From Spartinivicinus poritis (GTDB taxonomy: Bacteria > Pseudomonadota > Gammaproteobacteria > Pseudomonadales > Zooshikellaceae), in NCBI RefSeq assembly GCF_028858535.1, contig NZ_JAPMOU010000001.1, forward strand, positions 62,001 through 126,000: a DNA stretch of 64,000 nt, written 5' to 3'. Under the pieces are notes generated by a model. The model did not search any database, was not told the DNA's origin, and worked only from the letters and a program-made list of their open reading frames with translations. Below, in pieces: positions 56,580 to 64,000 of the stretch (position 1 is its first letter; the number at the start of each line of letters is the position of its first letter). The translations under genes and the position numbers were made by a program.

Positions 56580-57986
56580 CTACTCTGTTAATTTAAAAGT
56601 GATATAGCCTGGCCGAGCATTTCTTACCAGCCGCATTGAGACTGAGCGGTTAGTAGGCAGCTTAGCCATTATCTGTTTAAAGTCACGTACTGAATTTACT
56701 GGTTGGTTGTGGAGATCAGTAATGATATCTCCCCGACGGATACCCACTGAGCTAGCAGGTCCAACTAATACGCCAGTAACAATGACTCCATTACTTACTT
56801 CATATCTACGTTTTTGCTCATCAGTCAGATCTTCCACCTGTAAGCCTAACCGATTACCTGACTTGGTTGGTGCTGAAGTACGAGTTTTCCCTTTTTCATC
56901 TGGTAACTCACCAATAGTAACATCCAGCGTAATCTCTTTACCCTGGCGAACCACTTCAACAGGCACTTTTTTACCTACTGGTGTTTGGCCTACCGCATGA
57001 GGTAGATCAGCTGACACATCAATTTCTCTTTCAGCAAACTGGGTAATGATATCCCCTGGTTTAAACCCTGCCTCATCAGCAGGACCTTCTGGTAAAACTT
57101 CAGCGACAAGGGCGCCATGGGGCTTATCTAAACCAAATGACTCAGCCAAGTCTTTATTTACATCCTGAATATAAACACCTAGCCAGCCACGGCTCACATA
57201 ACCTTTATCTTTTAGCTGAGACACCACATTCATTACAACATCAATGGGGATGGCAAATGAAAGTCCCATGAATCCACCAGAGCGGGTAAATATCTGCGAA
57301 TTCACTCCAATTACTTTACCATCCATATCAAATAAAGGCCCACCTGAATTACCTGGGTTAATAGCAACGTCTGTTTGGATAAAAGGCACATAGTTTTCAC
57401 TTGGCAAACTACGATTAATAGCGCTGATAATCCCTGCGGTTACTGAGTAGTCAAACCCAAAAGGTGAGCCGATAGCAACCACCCACTGCCCTGGTTTTAA
57501 GTTATCAGTTGTACCCAGTTCAACGGTTGGTAAGTTTTTAGCCTTAATTTTAAGTAGTGCCAAGTCAGAACGCTTATCTGCTCCAATCAGCTTTGCTTCT
57601 AGTTCCCTGCGATCACTCAGGCGAACAATAATTTGATCAGCCCCTTTGACCACATGATTATTTGTTAAAATGTAGCCATCTTCTGAGATAATAAACCCAG
57701 ACCCCAACGACTGCGGTCTTGGCTTTCCACCTGGAGCTGGGCGCTGAGGATGAGGTCGACCAAAAAACTCTTGAAAAATATCAGGTATTTCATCATCAGG
57801 AAAATAGTAGCGATTCATTCGGTTCTGTTTCGGCAGCTGCAGCGTACTAATATTAACTACCGCAGGAGAAGCCTCTTCTACTAACTCCGTAAACTCAGGT
57901 AAAGACTTTGCATAAGCAGTTAGTTGAACCGTCATAAACAATGCAAAAATTGCAGTTGATTGTTTAAGCCAAGATCTCACTTTCAT
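56580..57986 (-). CDS. mucD: Periplasmic serine protease MucD (DegP/DegQ family)
   Basis: HtrA-type protease/chaperone for damaged envelope proteins. In Pseudomonas MucD also dampens the AlgU response. The 468-residue product has a signal peptide (cleavage probably near AYA-KS, residue 26). Its catalytic triad is H111 (TNNHVV), D141 (KRSDLALLKI) and S214 (INPGNSGGPLF). Two PDZ domains occupy ~255-350 and ~380-460. The order rpoE-rseA-rseB-rseC-mucD is that of the Pseudomonas algU-mucABCD operon. Orthology is supported by position as well as sequence. Confidence 0.95.
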   Translation of the reverse strand: MKVRSWLKQSTAIFALFMTVQLTAYAKSLPEFTELVEEASPAVVNISTLQLPKQNRMNRYYFPDDEIPDIFQEFFGRPHPQRPAPGGKPRPQSLGSGFIISEDGYILTNNHVVKGADQIIVRLSDRRELEAKLIGADKRSDLALLKIKAKNLPTVELGTTDNLKPGQWVVAIGSPFGFDYSVTAGIISAINRSLPSENYVPFIQTDVAINPGNSGGPLFDMDGKVIGVNSQIFTRSGGFMGLSFAIPIDVVMNVVSQLKDKGYVSRGWLGVYIQDVNKDLAESFGLDKPHGALVAEVLPEGPADEAGFKPGDIITQFAEREIDVSADLPHAVGQTPVGKKVPVEVVRQGKEITLDVTIGELPDEKGKTRTSAPTKSGNRLGLQVEDLTDEQKRRYEVSNGVIVTGVLVGPASSVGIRRGDIITDLHNQPVNSVRDFKQIMAKLPTNRSVSMRLVRNARPGYITFKLTE

Positions 57987-58046
57987 AAAAAATTTAATCC
58001 CTTCGCTAAGAGTTTGTTATTAACCTAATGTCTTAAAGTGTTAGCT

Positions 58047-58532
58047 TTATAAGGAAGTCACTATTGGGCTTTCAGCGTCTTGAATAGGCACTAAAACCTT
58101 TAGCACTGAGGGCTCCAGTGATTGTTGAAAAGATGTTTTATTAATAATTTTTCGTAACAAATAAAAACTCAGAAACAAACTGATAAAACCAAAAAGTATA
58201 GTGACCTGTTCCTGAAAACCTTGCCACTTCAGTAGCCAGCAGGTAAATAACATAAATATCAAAGGCAATAAATAAACCAATAATGAACCCTTGACTAAAG
58301 TATTTTCAGGTATTCCAATAACAACCGTGTCGCCCACTTGCAGGGAATGTTCGCTTCTCACTTTAATAGAGGAAGCAGAAGCAGTCTTTCTAGATGACGG
58401 TAGTTTATTTAACAGCTTATGACCACAGCCCTTATTTGCGGCACACTGACCACATACTGACTGCTGTTGGGTTTCTACCCAAGCACCACCATTTTTATCA
58501 ATAGCTGTTACAATTCCGTGCTCTTCAACCAT
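58047..58532 (-). CDS. rseC: RseC/MucC family membrane protein
   Basis: 161 residues. An N-terminal cytoplasmic part has the cysteine cluster CGQCAANKGCGHK (residues ~27-39), a hallmark of RseC/MucC. Two membrane helices follow (GSLLVYLLPLIFMLFTCWLL and VTILFGFISLFLSFYLL), then a short C-terminal tail. In E. coli RseC is linked to the SoxR-reducing system together with the Rsx complex, whose operon is also in this window; in Pseudomonas MucC affects AlgU activity mildly. The gene is 60 bases before mucD in the sigma-E operon. Confidence 0.92.
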   Translation of the reverse strand: MVEEHGIVTAIDKNGGAWVETQQQSVCGQCAANKGCGHKLLNKLPSSRKTASASSIKVRSEHSLQVGDTVVIGIPENTLVKGSLLVYLLPLIFMLFTCWLLKWQGFQEQVTILFGFISLFLSFYLLRKIINKTSFQQSLEPSVLKVLVPIQDAESPIVTSL

Positions 58533-58623
58533 TAATAACTAAACCAACTGTATTTCAACCTATAATAATAGCCCAGTTGCTGCTAAAGCTAGTTATACAT
58601 AACTTGTTATTAAGCTTAGACGG

Positions 58624-59652
58624 CTACTGGCTTATAGAAACAGCACTGCCTTTCTGCAACTTTACTGACATTGCAATGCGTTCAGCTGCTGCTAAAGGAA
58701 GCTCGCCTACTACTGTAATTAAAAACTCACCTTGCTCAAATGACAGTACTTTAGTAAACGCGGTAATCGCACCTTCTCGCTTAATGACTGATACAGCATT
58801 TGTAGGTTTTGCCTCTACAAAGACAGAGAACCCTGCAAGACCATCAGTATACATCAATGACTCAACTGCTTTTTTGGTTACAGGGCTATGCTGTTGATTG
58901 CGACGAAATAGCTCAAACCCTGGAGGAACCCAATTCACATACCAGCTTTCATTATCGCCTGGCTTGTCATTAGCTTTATTGTAAGCTTTGGATACGATGA
59001 CTTTTTCTGATTTAACAGACCCTTTTAACGAAGCAACCAGCTTGGTTTCAGGTATTTCATGCCCCACTTCAAGGGAAGTAAACTGGAGTCGTTCTAGCAT
59101 TTCCCCTTTTCGGTTAAGCAAGACCAGTTTTAACAACAAAGATGAGGCCTCATCCAACCATATTTCATAGCCATACCGAAACTCATCCTTTGGCTGAACT
59201 AAAACAACAACCGCCTCTCGGCCTGCTACTCGACCTTTACCTGCTACTTTTAAACTATAATGTTCCGCTAGTTTGCCTGGATTTTCACTAAGAACCCTGC
59301 CAAATGCTAATGGAGAGTCACCACGCTCAAAGCGAATCACTTCATTATCAGCATTTATACAAACTACCTTGTTACCATCTCGCACAACCTCTCGCTTAGG
59401 TCCATCTAAAAATACCAACCGCTCTCTTTCTTGGCCATCAGTGACAGAATGAGTAATAGCAATACTATTTAAGCCTTGGCTGTGCTGATAAATAAACTGG
59501 CCTTCATAATTTAATTCACGAAAGGCCTTAGTCATTCCTGTCAACCATTGTGCAGCTGACAGGCCGGTTTCTGCTAAAATATTGCCACTTGATCCAATCA
59601 ATAATGAAAAAGCTAGCCACGAGGTAGCTCGACTCCAACACCGCTTTTTCAT
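58624..59652 (-). CDS. rseB: Sigma-E regulatory protein RseB (MucB)
   Basis: Periplasmic protein that binds the anti-sigma RseA and shields it from the protease DegS; in homologues lipopolysaccharide or lipids release it. From the ATG at 59652, one base after the rseA stop (TAGTATG), the product is 342 residues with a signal peptide (SWLAFSLLIGSSGNILA). Family segments are AAQWLTGMTKAFRELNYEGQ, LVFLDGPKREVVRDGNKVVC and YGYEIWLDEASSLLLKLVLL in the N-terminal domain, and the smaller C-terminal domain with VNWVPPGFELFRRN. The longer TTG-started frame is discarded. Confidence 0.95.
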   Translation of the reverse strand: MKKRCWSRATSWLAFSLLIGSSGNILAETGLSAAQWLTGMTKAFRELNYEGQFIYQHSQGLNSIAITHSVTDGQERERLVFLDGPKREVVRDGNKVVCINADNEVIRFERGDSPLAFGRVLSENPGKLAEHYSLKVAGKGRVAGREAVVVLVQPKDEFRYGYEIWLDEASSLLLKLVLLNRKGEMLERLQFTSLEVGHEIPETKLVASLKGSVKSEKVIVSKAYNKANDKPGDNESWYVNWVPPGFELFRRNQQHSPVTKKAVESLMYTDGLAGFSVFVEAKPTNAVSVIKREGAITAFTKVLSFEQGEFLITVVGELPLAAAERIAMSVKLQKGSAVSISQ

Positions 59653-59653
59653 A

Positions 59654-60325
59654 CTACTGAGTCTCAAATTTATCTACCCGGGCAAACGGTAAAATACCTT
59701 GACCATTAGTAAGAGTCGAGTGCTCAGCATGCTGTATCAAATAAGACTGAATGCGAGTTTGCGTTGCTTGGTCAATTGTCTGCTGAGGAAATAGCCGAGG
59801 CGAATTCACAGAAGACTGTCGAACAGCCGAGACAGGAGTTGCTACTTGCGGCGATGATGCTAATTGTGGCCCAGAATTAAAAGCAGGTGCTGTGTATTTT
59901 GCATTAGTTTCAGCTGCTCTTTCTTGATCAGTAACAGCAAGCGGTTGTCCTGGCTGTTCTAATTGCTCAGCCTGAAATACCTGCACCCCTACTACTACAG
60001 CAAAAGCAACAGATGCTGCAACAGCAACACTAGCTAAAGGCTGCAACCAGCGCCCCACCACTGTTTTTTCAGCTCCATTCACAGAGCTAACTTGTAACGC
60101 TGGCTCCTCCTTTATCGAAGCACTCACTGCAGAGGAAATATCAATGGAGGAAAACTGATGCGTTTCATGTCGCATGGCCTCACCAATCAGGTGATACCGA
60201 AATGATGTTTGTCTAACCGCATCATTCTCTTGCGACTGTTTAAGTAGTCGGTGTATTTCTAACTCACTGGCCTCACCATCGATGAATGCGGACAATGACT
60301 CGCACAAACGTTCATCTTGATTCAT
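59654..60325 (-). CDS. rseA: Anti-sigma-E factor RseA (MucA)
   Basis: Membrane-spanning inhibitor of sigma E. From the ATG at 60325 (MNQDERLCESLSAFIDGEAS), with a GAGGTG ribosome-binding site, the product is 223 residues. The cytoplasmic N-terminal sigma-binding domain (to ~residue 90) is followed by one membrane helix (VAVAASVAFAVVVGVQVF). The rest is a periplasmic part ending in a conserved LIQHAEHSTLTNGQGILPFA segment. Cleavage by DegS and RseP is expected from the family; the rseP start is at the left end of this window. The gene is 104 bases from rpoE. Confidence 0.94.
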   Translation of the reverse strand: MNQDERLCESLSAFIDGEASELEIHRLLKQSQENDAVRQTSFRYHLIGEAMRHETHQFSSIDISSAVSASIKEEPALQVSSVNGAEKTVVGRWLQPLASVAVAASVAFAVVVGVQVFQAEQLEQPGQPLAVTDQERAAETNAKYTAPAFNSGPQLASSPQVATPVSAVRQSSVNSPRLFPQQTIDQATQTRIQSYLIQHAEHSTLTNGQGILPFARVDKFETQ

Positions 60326-60429
60326 GAGGCACCTCACAAGAATAGCTATATTTTTGTCGCATTTCTTTCTCTTTCATGCCTAACTTTAAATAGCTTAACT
60401 TCAATAATCTCAAACCAATTATTAAATCA

Positions 60430-61014
60430 TTAAGCTTGGTTAACTAATGGCCTAATTTGTTTATCAATTGCTTCCCTTGCACGAAAAATTCGTGACCGCA
60501 CTGTCCCAACGGGACATTGCATAACCTCAGCAATTTCTTCATAACTTAAGCCATCAAATTCTCGTAATGTCACCGCTGTTCTTAGGTCATCAGGCAAGCC
60601 CGCAATTGCCTTGTAGACCACTTTTTCTACTTCATCACGAAAAAGCCGATTTTCTGGTGATTCAATATCTTTAAGAGGATTTTGCCCTTCAAAATACTCA
60701 GCATCCTCTGTATCAACATCAGTATCAGGTGGGCGTCGCCCCTTGGATACTAAGTGATTCTTTGCTGTATTTATCGCAATTCGATACAACCAGGTATAAA
60801 ATGCGCTATCTCCTCTGAATTTATCAAGTGCTCGATAAGCTTTGATAAACGCTTCTTGAGCAACATCCTGAACTTCCTGATGATCATGAATATAACGACT
60901 AACAAGTCCCAGGATTTTGTGTTGGTACTTCATTACCAACATATCAAAAGCACGCTTATCCCCCTGTTGCACTCGCTCAACTAATCGTTGATCCGAGTCT
61001 TGCGTACTTACCAT
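60430..61014 (-). CDS. rpoE: RNA polymerase sigma factor RpoE (AlgU)
   Basis: Extracytoplasmic-function sigma factor for envelope stress. A GTG at 61020 is in frame, but the ATG at 61014 is preceded by GGGGAGGTGG and gives 194 residues (E. coli-like length). Region 2 includes LVMKYQHKILGLVSRYIHDH and DVAQEAFIKAYRALDKFRGD; region 4 includes TLREFDGLSYEEIAEVMQCP followed by VGTVRSRIFRAREAI. The sequence is close to both RpoE and AlgU. Two matching promoter sequences upstream suggest autoregulation. First gene of the rpoE-rseABC-mucD operon. Confidence 0.97.
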   Translation of the reverse strand: MVSTQDSDQRLVERVQQGDKRAFDMLVMKYQHKILGLVSRYIHDHQEVQDVAQEAFIKAYRALDKFRGDSAFYTWLYRIAINTAKNHLVSKGRRPPDTDVDTEDAEYFEGQNPLKDIESPENRLFRDEVEKVVYKAIAGLPDDLRTAVTLREFDGLSYEEIAEVMQCPVGTVRSRIFRAREAIDKQIRPLVNQA

Positions 61015-61103
61015 CGCCACCTCCCCCGCTCAATGGCTAAAGGCTGCAGTTGCAGCTGAAAGCCCCGTGGGAGTTGCCGAAGCATCACATTTTGTTCTGT
61101 TGT

Positions 61104-61130
61104 GTAGACCATACTCAATAACAAAAGTTC
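61104..61130 (-). promoter_or_regulatory. Candidate proximal sigma-E promoter for rpoE
   Basis: Minus strand: GAACTT (61130-61125), 16-base spacer, TCTAC (61108-61104). The -35 is a perfect match to the RpoE/AlgU consensus (GAACTT) and the -10 matches TCTGA at three positions (TCT). Position about 90 bases before the rpoE ATG is right for an autoregulatory promoter. Confidence 0.6.
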
Positions 61131-61359
61131 TCTGCTTTTTTAGGATAAGTCATCTAATCATGCCCCGCAGGATTTAATAAACCAACTTACCCAATTAACT
61201 TTACTCAACTGCCTTCTTAAACTACCTAAAAATGCCTTAGTTATCTGTATTATCTGTCTGCCTAACTGCTGATTAGCTATCAAGCTAGTTGTACCTCAGC
61301 CAAACTAACAACAGTTGTAGTCTATTAATAGAAAACAACTTTCTATTTCCTGACGGATA

Positions 61360-61387
61360 ATTGATTCACTCAATCGCCTTAAGTTCC
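61360..61387 (-). promoter_or_regulatory. Candidate distal sigma-E promoter for rpoE
   Basis: Minus strand: GGAACTT (61387-61381), 16-base spacer, TCAAT (61364-61360). It reads towards rpoE about 345 bases before its ATG. Both elements resemble the E. coli sigma-E consensus (GGAACTT and TCAAA). A second, more distal promoter is plausible because several promoters precede algU in Pseudomonas. Confidence 0.5.
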
Positions 61388-61548
61388 TTCCAGAACCTTA
61401 AGCCTTTTCACAAAATTGGTTGATTAGCGCCACAGCAGTCTCGTTATTTAATTAACAGTTTTAGTGTCGTAATCATGCTAGCCGCCATAAAGGGTATGCA
61501 GTTATACTAGCGTTTTTTGTTAAATGCCCATTGATTAGCTCCCACCCT

Positions 61549-63159
61549 ATGAAAACAGCCCATCATTTTGATGTCCTCATTATCGGAAGCGGTGCAGCAG
61601 GTCTGACGTTAGCGCTTCACCTTGCTGAACAGTCCAGTGTAGCCGTATTAAGCAAAGCCGACCTGGCTGCTGGCTCAACTTATTGGGCCCAAGGAGGTGT
61701 TGCCGCTGTAATTGACAGTGACGATACCATAGAAGCGCATATTAACGATACTGAAAAGGCTGGAGCGGGTCTTTGCCACGCAGATGCAGTGAAATATACC
61801 GTTAGTCACAGCCAAGAAAGCATCCAATGGCTGATTAATAGTGGCGTGCCTTTTACCAAAGACAGAAAAAGTAACAATGGCTTTCACCTTACTAAAGAAG
61901 GTGGTCATAGCCATCGCCGAGTTATCCATGCAGCCGATGCCACTGGCCAAGCAATTTTTGAAACACTTATAGAAAAAGCACAGGCTCATCCTAATATCAC
62001 TCTATTTGACCAACGTGTTGCCATTGACTTGATTAATAGCCAAAAATTTGGTCATGCTCACAACTGTTGTATAGGTGCTTACGTACTGAACCTTAGCACT
62101 GATCAAGTAGAGCTATTTCAAACTAAGTTCACTGTCATTGCGACAGGTGGTGCCAGCAAAGTTTATCTATATACGAGTAATCAGGATGGTGCTTCAGGAG
62201 ATGGCATTGCGATGGCTTGGCGAGCAGGTTGCCGAGTAGCCAATATGGAGTTCAATCAGTTTCACCCTACTTGTTTATTTCATCCCCATGCCAAGTCATT
62301 TTTAATTTCTGAAGCCGTTAGAGGAGAAGGTGGCAAATTACTATTACCCAATGGCCAGCGCTTTATGGATCAGTTTGATCCTCGTGGTGAATTAGCTCCT
62401 CGCGATATTGTGGCACGAGGCATTGACCATGAAATGAAACGCTTGGGTTTAGACTGTGTATTTTTAGACATTAGTCATAAGCCTGCCAAATTTATTGAGC
62501 AGCATTTTCCCACCATATTACAGCACTGTGCCAGCTTTGGTATTGATATCACCAAAGAACCTATTCCAGTAGTGCCTGCCGCTCACTACACTTGTGGGGG
62601 AGTTTTAGTTGATCAGCATGGCCAAACAGATATTCCCAACCTTTACGCTATTGGAGAAGCCAGCTTTACAGGCTTACACGGAGCCAACCGATTAGCCAGT
62701 AATTCATTATTAGAATGTATTGTTTATGGCCGCTCTGCTGCAATAAACATTTTAGCAAAACTGCCAAACACCCAGACAACACCAGCTGTACCAGCATGGG
62801 ATGAGAGTCAGGTCACTGACTCAGATGAAGACATTATTATTGCCCACAACTGGGAAGAGTTAAGACGGTTCATGTGGGACTATGTAGGCATCGTCAGAAC
62901 CAATAAGCGCTTACAGCGTGCCAAACACCGTATTGACCTTTTACAACAAGAGATTTATGAATTTTACAGCAACTATAAAGTCAGTAATGACTTAATTGAG
63001 TTGCGTAACCTGGCTGTCGTTGCAGACTTAATTATCCAGTCTGCCTTGCAACGAAAAGAGAGTCGTGGTTTGCATTATACCCTTGACTATCCAGAGCAAT
63101 TACCCGTTGCTACTGACACTATCTTAATCCCTGAAAATTTTCTAGGTGCGAACTTCTAA
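61549..63159 (+). CDS. nadB: L-aspartate oxidase
   Basis: FAD enzyme that makes iminoaspartate for NAD synthesis with NadA. From the ATG at 61549 ([10 protein letters not shown]) the product is 536 residues; a TTG 18 bases earlier is in frame but less likely. Family blocks: the FAD-binding [50 protein letters not shown], and [12 protein letters not shown]. The active-site segment [18 protein letters not shown] and [20 protein letters not shown] are also present. Divergent from rpoE, convergent with ygfX, as in Pseudomonas. Confidence 0.97.
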   Translation: MKTAHHFDVLIIGSGAAGLTLALHLAEQSSVAVLSKADLAAGSTYWAQGGVAAVIDSDDTIEAHINDTEKAGAGLCHADAVKYTVSHSQESIQWLINSGVPFTKDRKSNNGFHLTKEGGHSHRRVIHAADATGQAIFETLIEKAQAHPNITLFDQRVAIDLINSQKFGHAHNCCIGAYVLNLSTDQVELFQTKFTVIATGGASKVYLYTSNQDGASGDGIAMAWRAGCRVANMEFNQFHPTCLFHPHAKSFLISEAVRGEGGKLLLPNGQRFMDQFDPRGELAPRDIVARGIDHEMKRLGLDCVFLDISHKPAKFIEQHFPTILQHCASFGIDITKEPIPVVPAAHYTCGGVLVDQHGQTDIPNLYAIGEASFTGLHGANRLASNSLLECIVYGRSAAINILAKLPNTQTTPAVPAWDESQVTDSDEDIIIAHNWEELRRFMWDYVGIVRTNKRLQRAKHRIDLLQQEIYEFYSNYKVSNDLIELRNLAVVADLIIQSALQRKESRGLHYTLDYPEQLPVATDTILIPENFLGANF

Positions 63160-63219
63160 CGGTAAGCAACAGAAAGTTGTACCTAATTGCAACAAGAGAG
63201 ACTTTTGCAAAGCTAGGTT

Positions 63220-63675
63220 TTAAAGAATAGGGTTTTCTGGCTCAGTGGCAAAGTCGTGGCTTAAAATTACTCGCAATTGACGGTAGGCTTCTTTATCAAC
63301 AGAGTCGGGGGTAATCACCAGCGAGTATCGTGACAACTGGCCTACTTTAATCCGAACAATCGTTAAGGGCACAGTGATAAAACAGTCATTTGCTAGCTCA
63401 CCCTGAAAAGTAACTTGCTGGTTGGTTAGTAACTGCCACTGAGTTTGACTCAACCGCCTAAGCTCAATAATGCTACCTGGCAGCTTTTTTAATCCATACA
63501 ACAAAGTTTGATAACAACCAAAAGCCAGTAGGCCACCAACCGTAGTTAACTTAAGTGCCCAGTGTATATTTACCAGCCAACAAAGTAATACTGCCAACCC
63601 TAAATATAAACTAGTAAGGTAAATACAAAGCGCCTTAGAAGAACTGATTTTTAACTTAAGTTGGTGACCATTAAT
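63220..63675 (-). CDS. ygfX: YgfX/CptA family membrane protein, probable AUU start
   Basis: From a conventional start (TTG, 63597) only 125 residues are read and part of the first membrane region is lost. The frame stays open upstream to an ATT at 63675 (a TAA lies just before it). The extra 26 residues, beginning INGHQLKLKISSSKALCIYL, resemble the expected YgfX N-terminus. A perfect AAGGAG lies nine bases before this ATT, at the end of sdhE. An ATG at 63671 is out of frame and stops after six codons. I therefore annotate an AUU start (151 residues). Two membrane helices and a soluble C-terminal part follow. YgfX partners SdhE in relatives. Confidence 0.65.
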   Translation of the reverse strand: MNGHQLKLKISSSKALCIYLTSLYLGLAVLLCWLVNIHWALKLTTVGGLLAFGCYQTLLYGLKKLPGSIIELRRLSQTQWQLLTNQQVTFQGELANDCFITVPLTIVRIKVGQLSRYSLVITPDSVDKEAYRQLRVILSHDFATEPENPIL

Positions 63676-63681
63676 TTAGCG

Positions 63682-63939
63682 CTACTCCTTTGGTTGCACT
63701 CGATCCAAAATAATATCAACAATACGAGCTAGGTCAGGGTCTTCTGGGCGACTTTTTTGCATAAACCAGCCAAACATATCTTGATCCTCACAACTCAGTA
63801 GCTTTTCATAACGGGCTTGATCTTCAGGGCTCAACTGCGGATAAGCTTCCTTTAAAAAAGGCACTAATAGTACATCCAACTCCAGCATACCGCGCCGACT
63901 ATGCCAAAATAACCGATTGAGTTCAGTTTGTGATTTCAT
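63682..63939 (-). CDS. sdhE: FAD assembly factor SdhE
   Basis: Promotes covalent flavinylation of succinate dehydrogenase (and fumarate reductase). The 85-residue protein has the RGxxE motif ([17 protein letters not shown], residues ~12-28), the key functional signature. The helical remainder includes [17 protein letters not shown]. It precedes ygfX, and its final codons supply the AAGGAG ribosome-binding site for that gene, so translation is coupled. Adjacent to nadB as in Pseudomonas. Confidence 0.95.
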   Translation of the reverse strand: MKSQTELNRLFWHSRRGMLELDVLLVPFLKEAYPQLSPEDQARYEKLLSCEDQDMFGWFMQKSRPEDPDLARIVDIILDRVQPKE

Positions 63940-64000
63940 AACAAGCCTCTACTACTTTGAGATAAGGGTCTGTTCCACTCCCTAGCCCTAGCATTATATG

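Larger units (their letters stand above)
61021..61548. other. Divergent regulatory region, rpoE / nadB
   Basis: About 530 bases between the divergent start codons. It carries the two sigma-E-type promoter candidates listed separately. A leader palindrome also lies about 30 bases before the rpoE start (GCTGCA 61043-61048 / TGCAGC 61051-61056), flanked by GGCT/AGCC. A promoter for nadB should lie at the right end but none was clear. Confidence 0.5.

Overview
This is a chromosomal window from a gammaproteobacterium of moderate-to-low GC (not computed). Nearly every gene is a core gene, and most gene blocks follow Pseudomonas/Oceanospirillales order: rpsB-tsf-pyrH-frr-uppS-cdsA-dxr-rseP, map-glnD-dapD, dcd-mrp-metG, rsxABCDGE-nth, tsaB/adk/ppc, mazG-relA-cysM-gacS, and rpoE-rseABC-mucD-lepA-lepB-rnc-era-recO with nadB, ygfX and sdhE. 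The Pseudomonas-type dapD, the GacS-like kinase and the MucABCD-type sigma-E operon fit a marine Oceanospirillales-like organism better than an enteric. I saw no insertion sequence, prophage block, CRISPR array, tRNA or rRNA.

Layout. 0-6.3 kb (minus): the translation/isoprenoid/phospholipid operon, with terminators between several genes and the first codons of rseP at the window edge. 6.7-11.7 kb (plus): map, glnD, an ArsC/Spx-family gene and dapD. 12.1-17.4 kb: a zinc-ribbon protein, a DnaJ-related protein, an orphan periplasmic binding protein, dcd, mrp, then an overlapping pair that looks like a phage-lambda-P-type helicase loader and a DnaT-like protein. 17.8-28.5 kb (plus): metG, the Rsx/Rnf electron-transport operon, nth, dapE. 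28.8-32.1 kb (plus): two uncharacterised small genes and plsB. 32.2-40.4 kb (minus): rsmJ, uppP, tsaB, a protein with ten AT-hooks, a roughly 2.2 kb stretch with no recognisable gene, adk, and a YbaK-like/HDOD fusion. 40.7-47.9 kb (minus): ppc, mazG, relA, cysM. 48.1-50.9 kb (plus): a GacS/BarA hybrid kinase. 51-61 kb (minus): recO back to rpoE. 61.5-64 kb: nadB (plus), ygfX and sdhE (minus).

How the genes work together. The window holds much of the envelope-stress circuit: sigma E (rpoE), its anti-sigma RseA, RseB, RseC and the MucD protease at one end, and the start of the site-2 protease gene rseP at the other. Two sigma-E-type promoter candidates lie upstream of rpoE. uppS and uppP make and recycle undecaprenyl phosphate; cdsA and plsB serve phospholipid synthesis; dapD and dapE serve lysine/peptidoglycan synthesis. 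RelA, GlnD and GacS are three global regulators of nutrient and growth state.

The items most worth a second look are the lambda-P/DnaT-like pair beside metG, the ten-AT-hook protein next to the gene-free stretch, the nested inverted repeats between rsxE and nth, the two sigma-E promoter candidates, and ygfX, which has no ATG, GTG or TTG where its N-terminus should begin.
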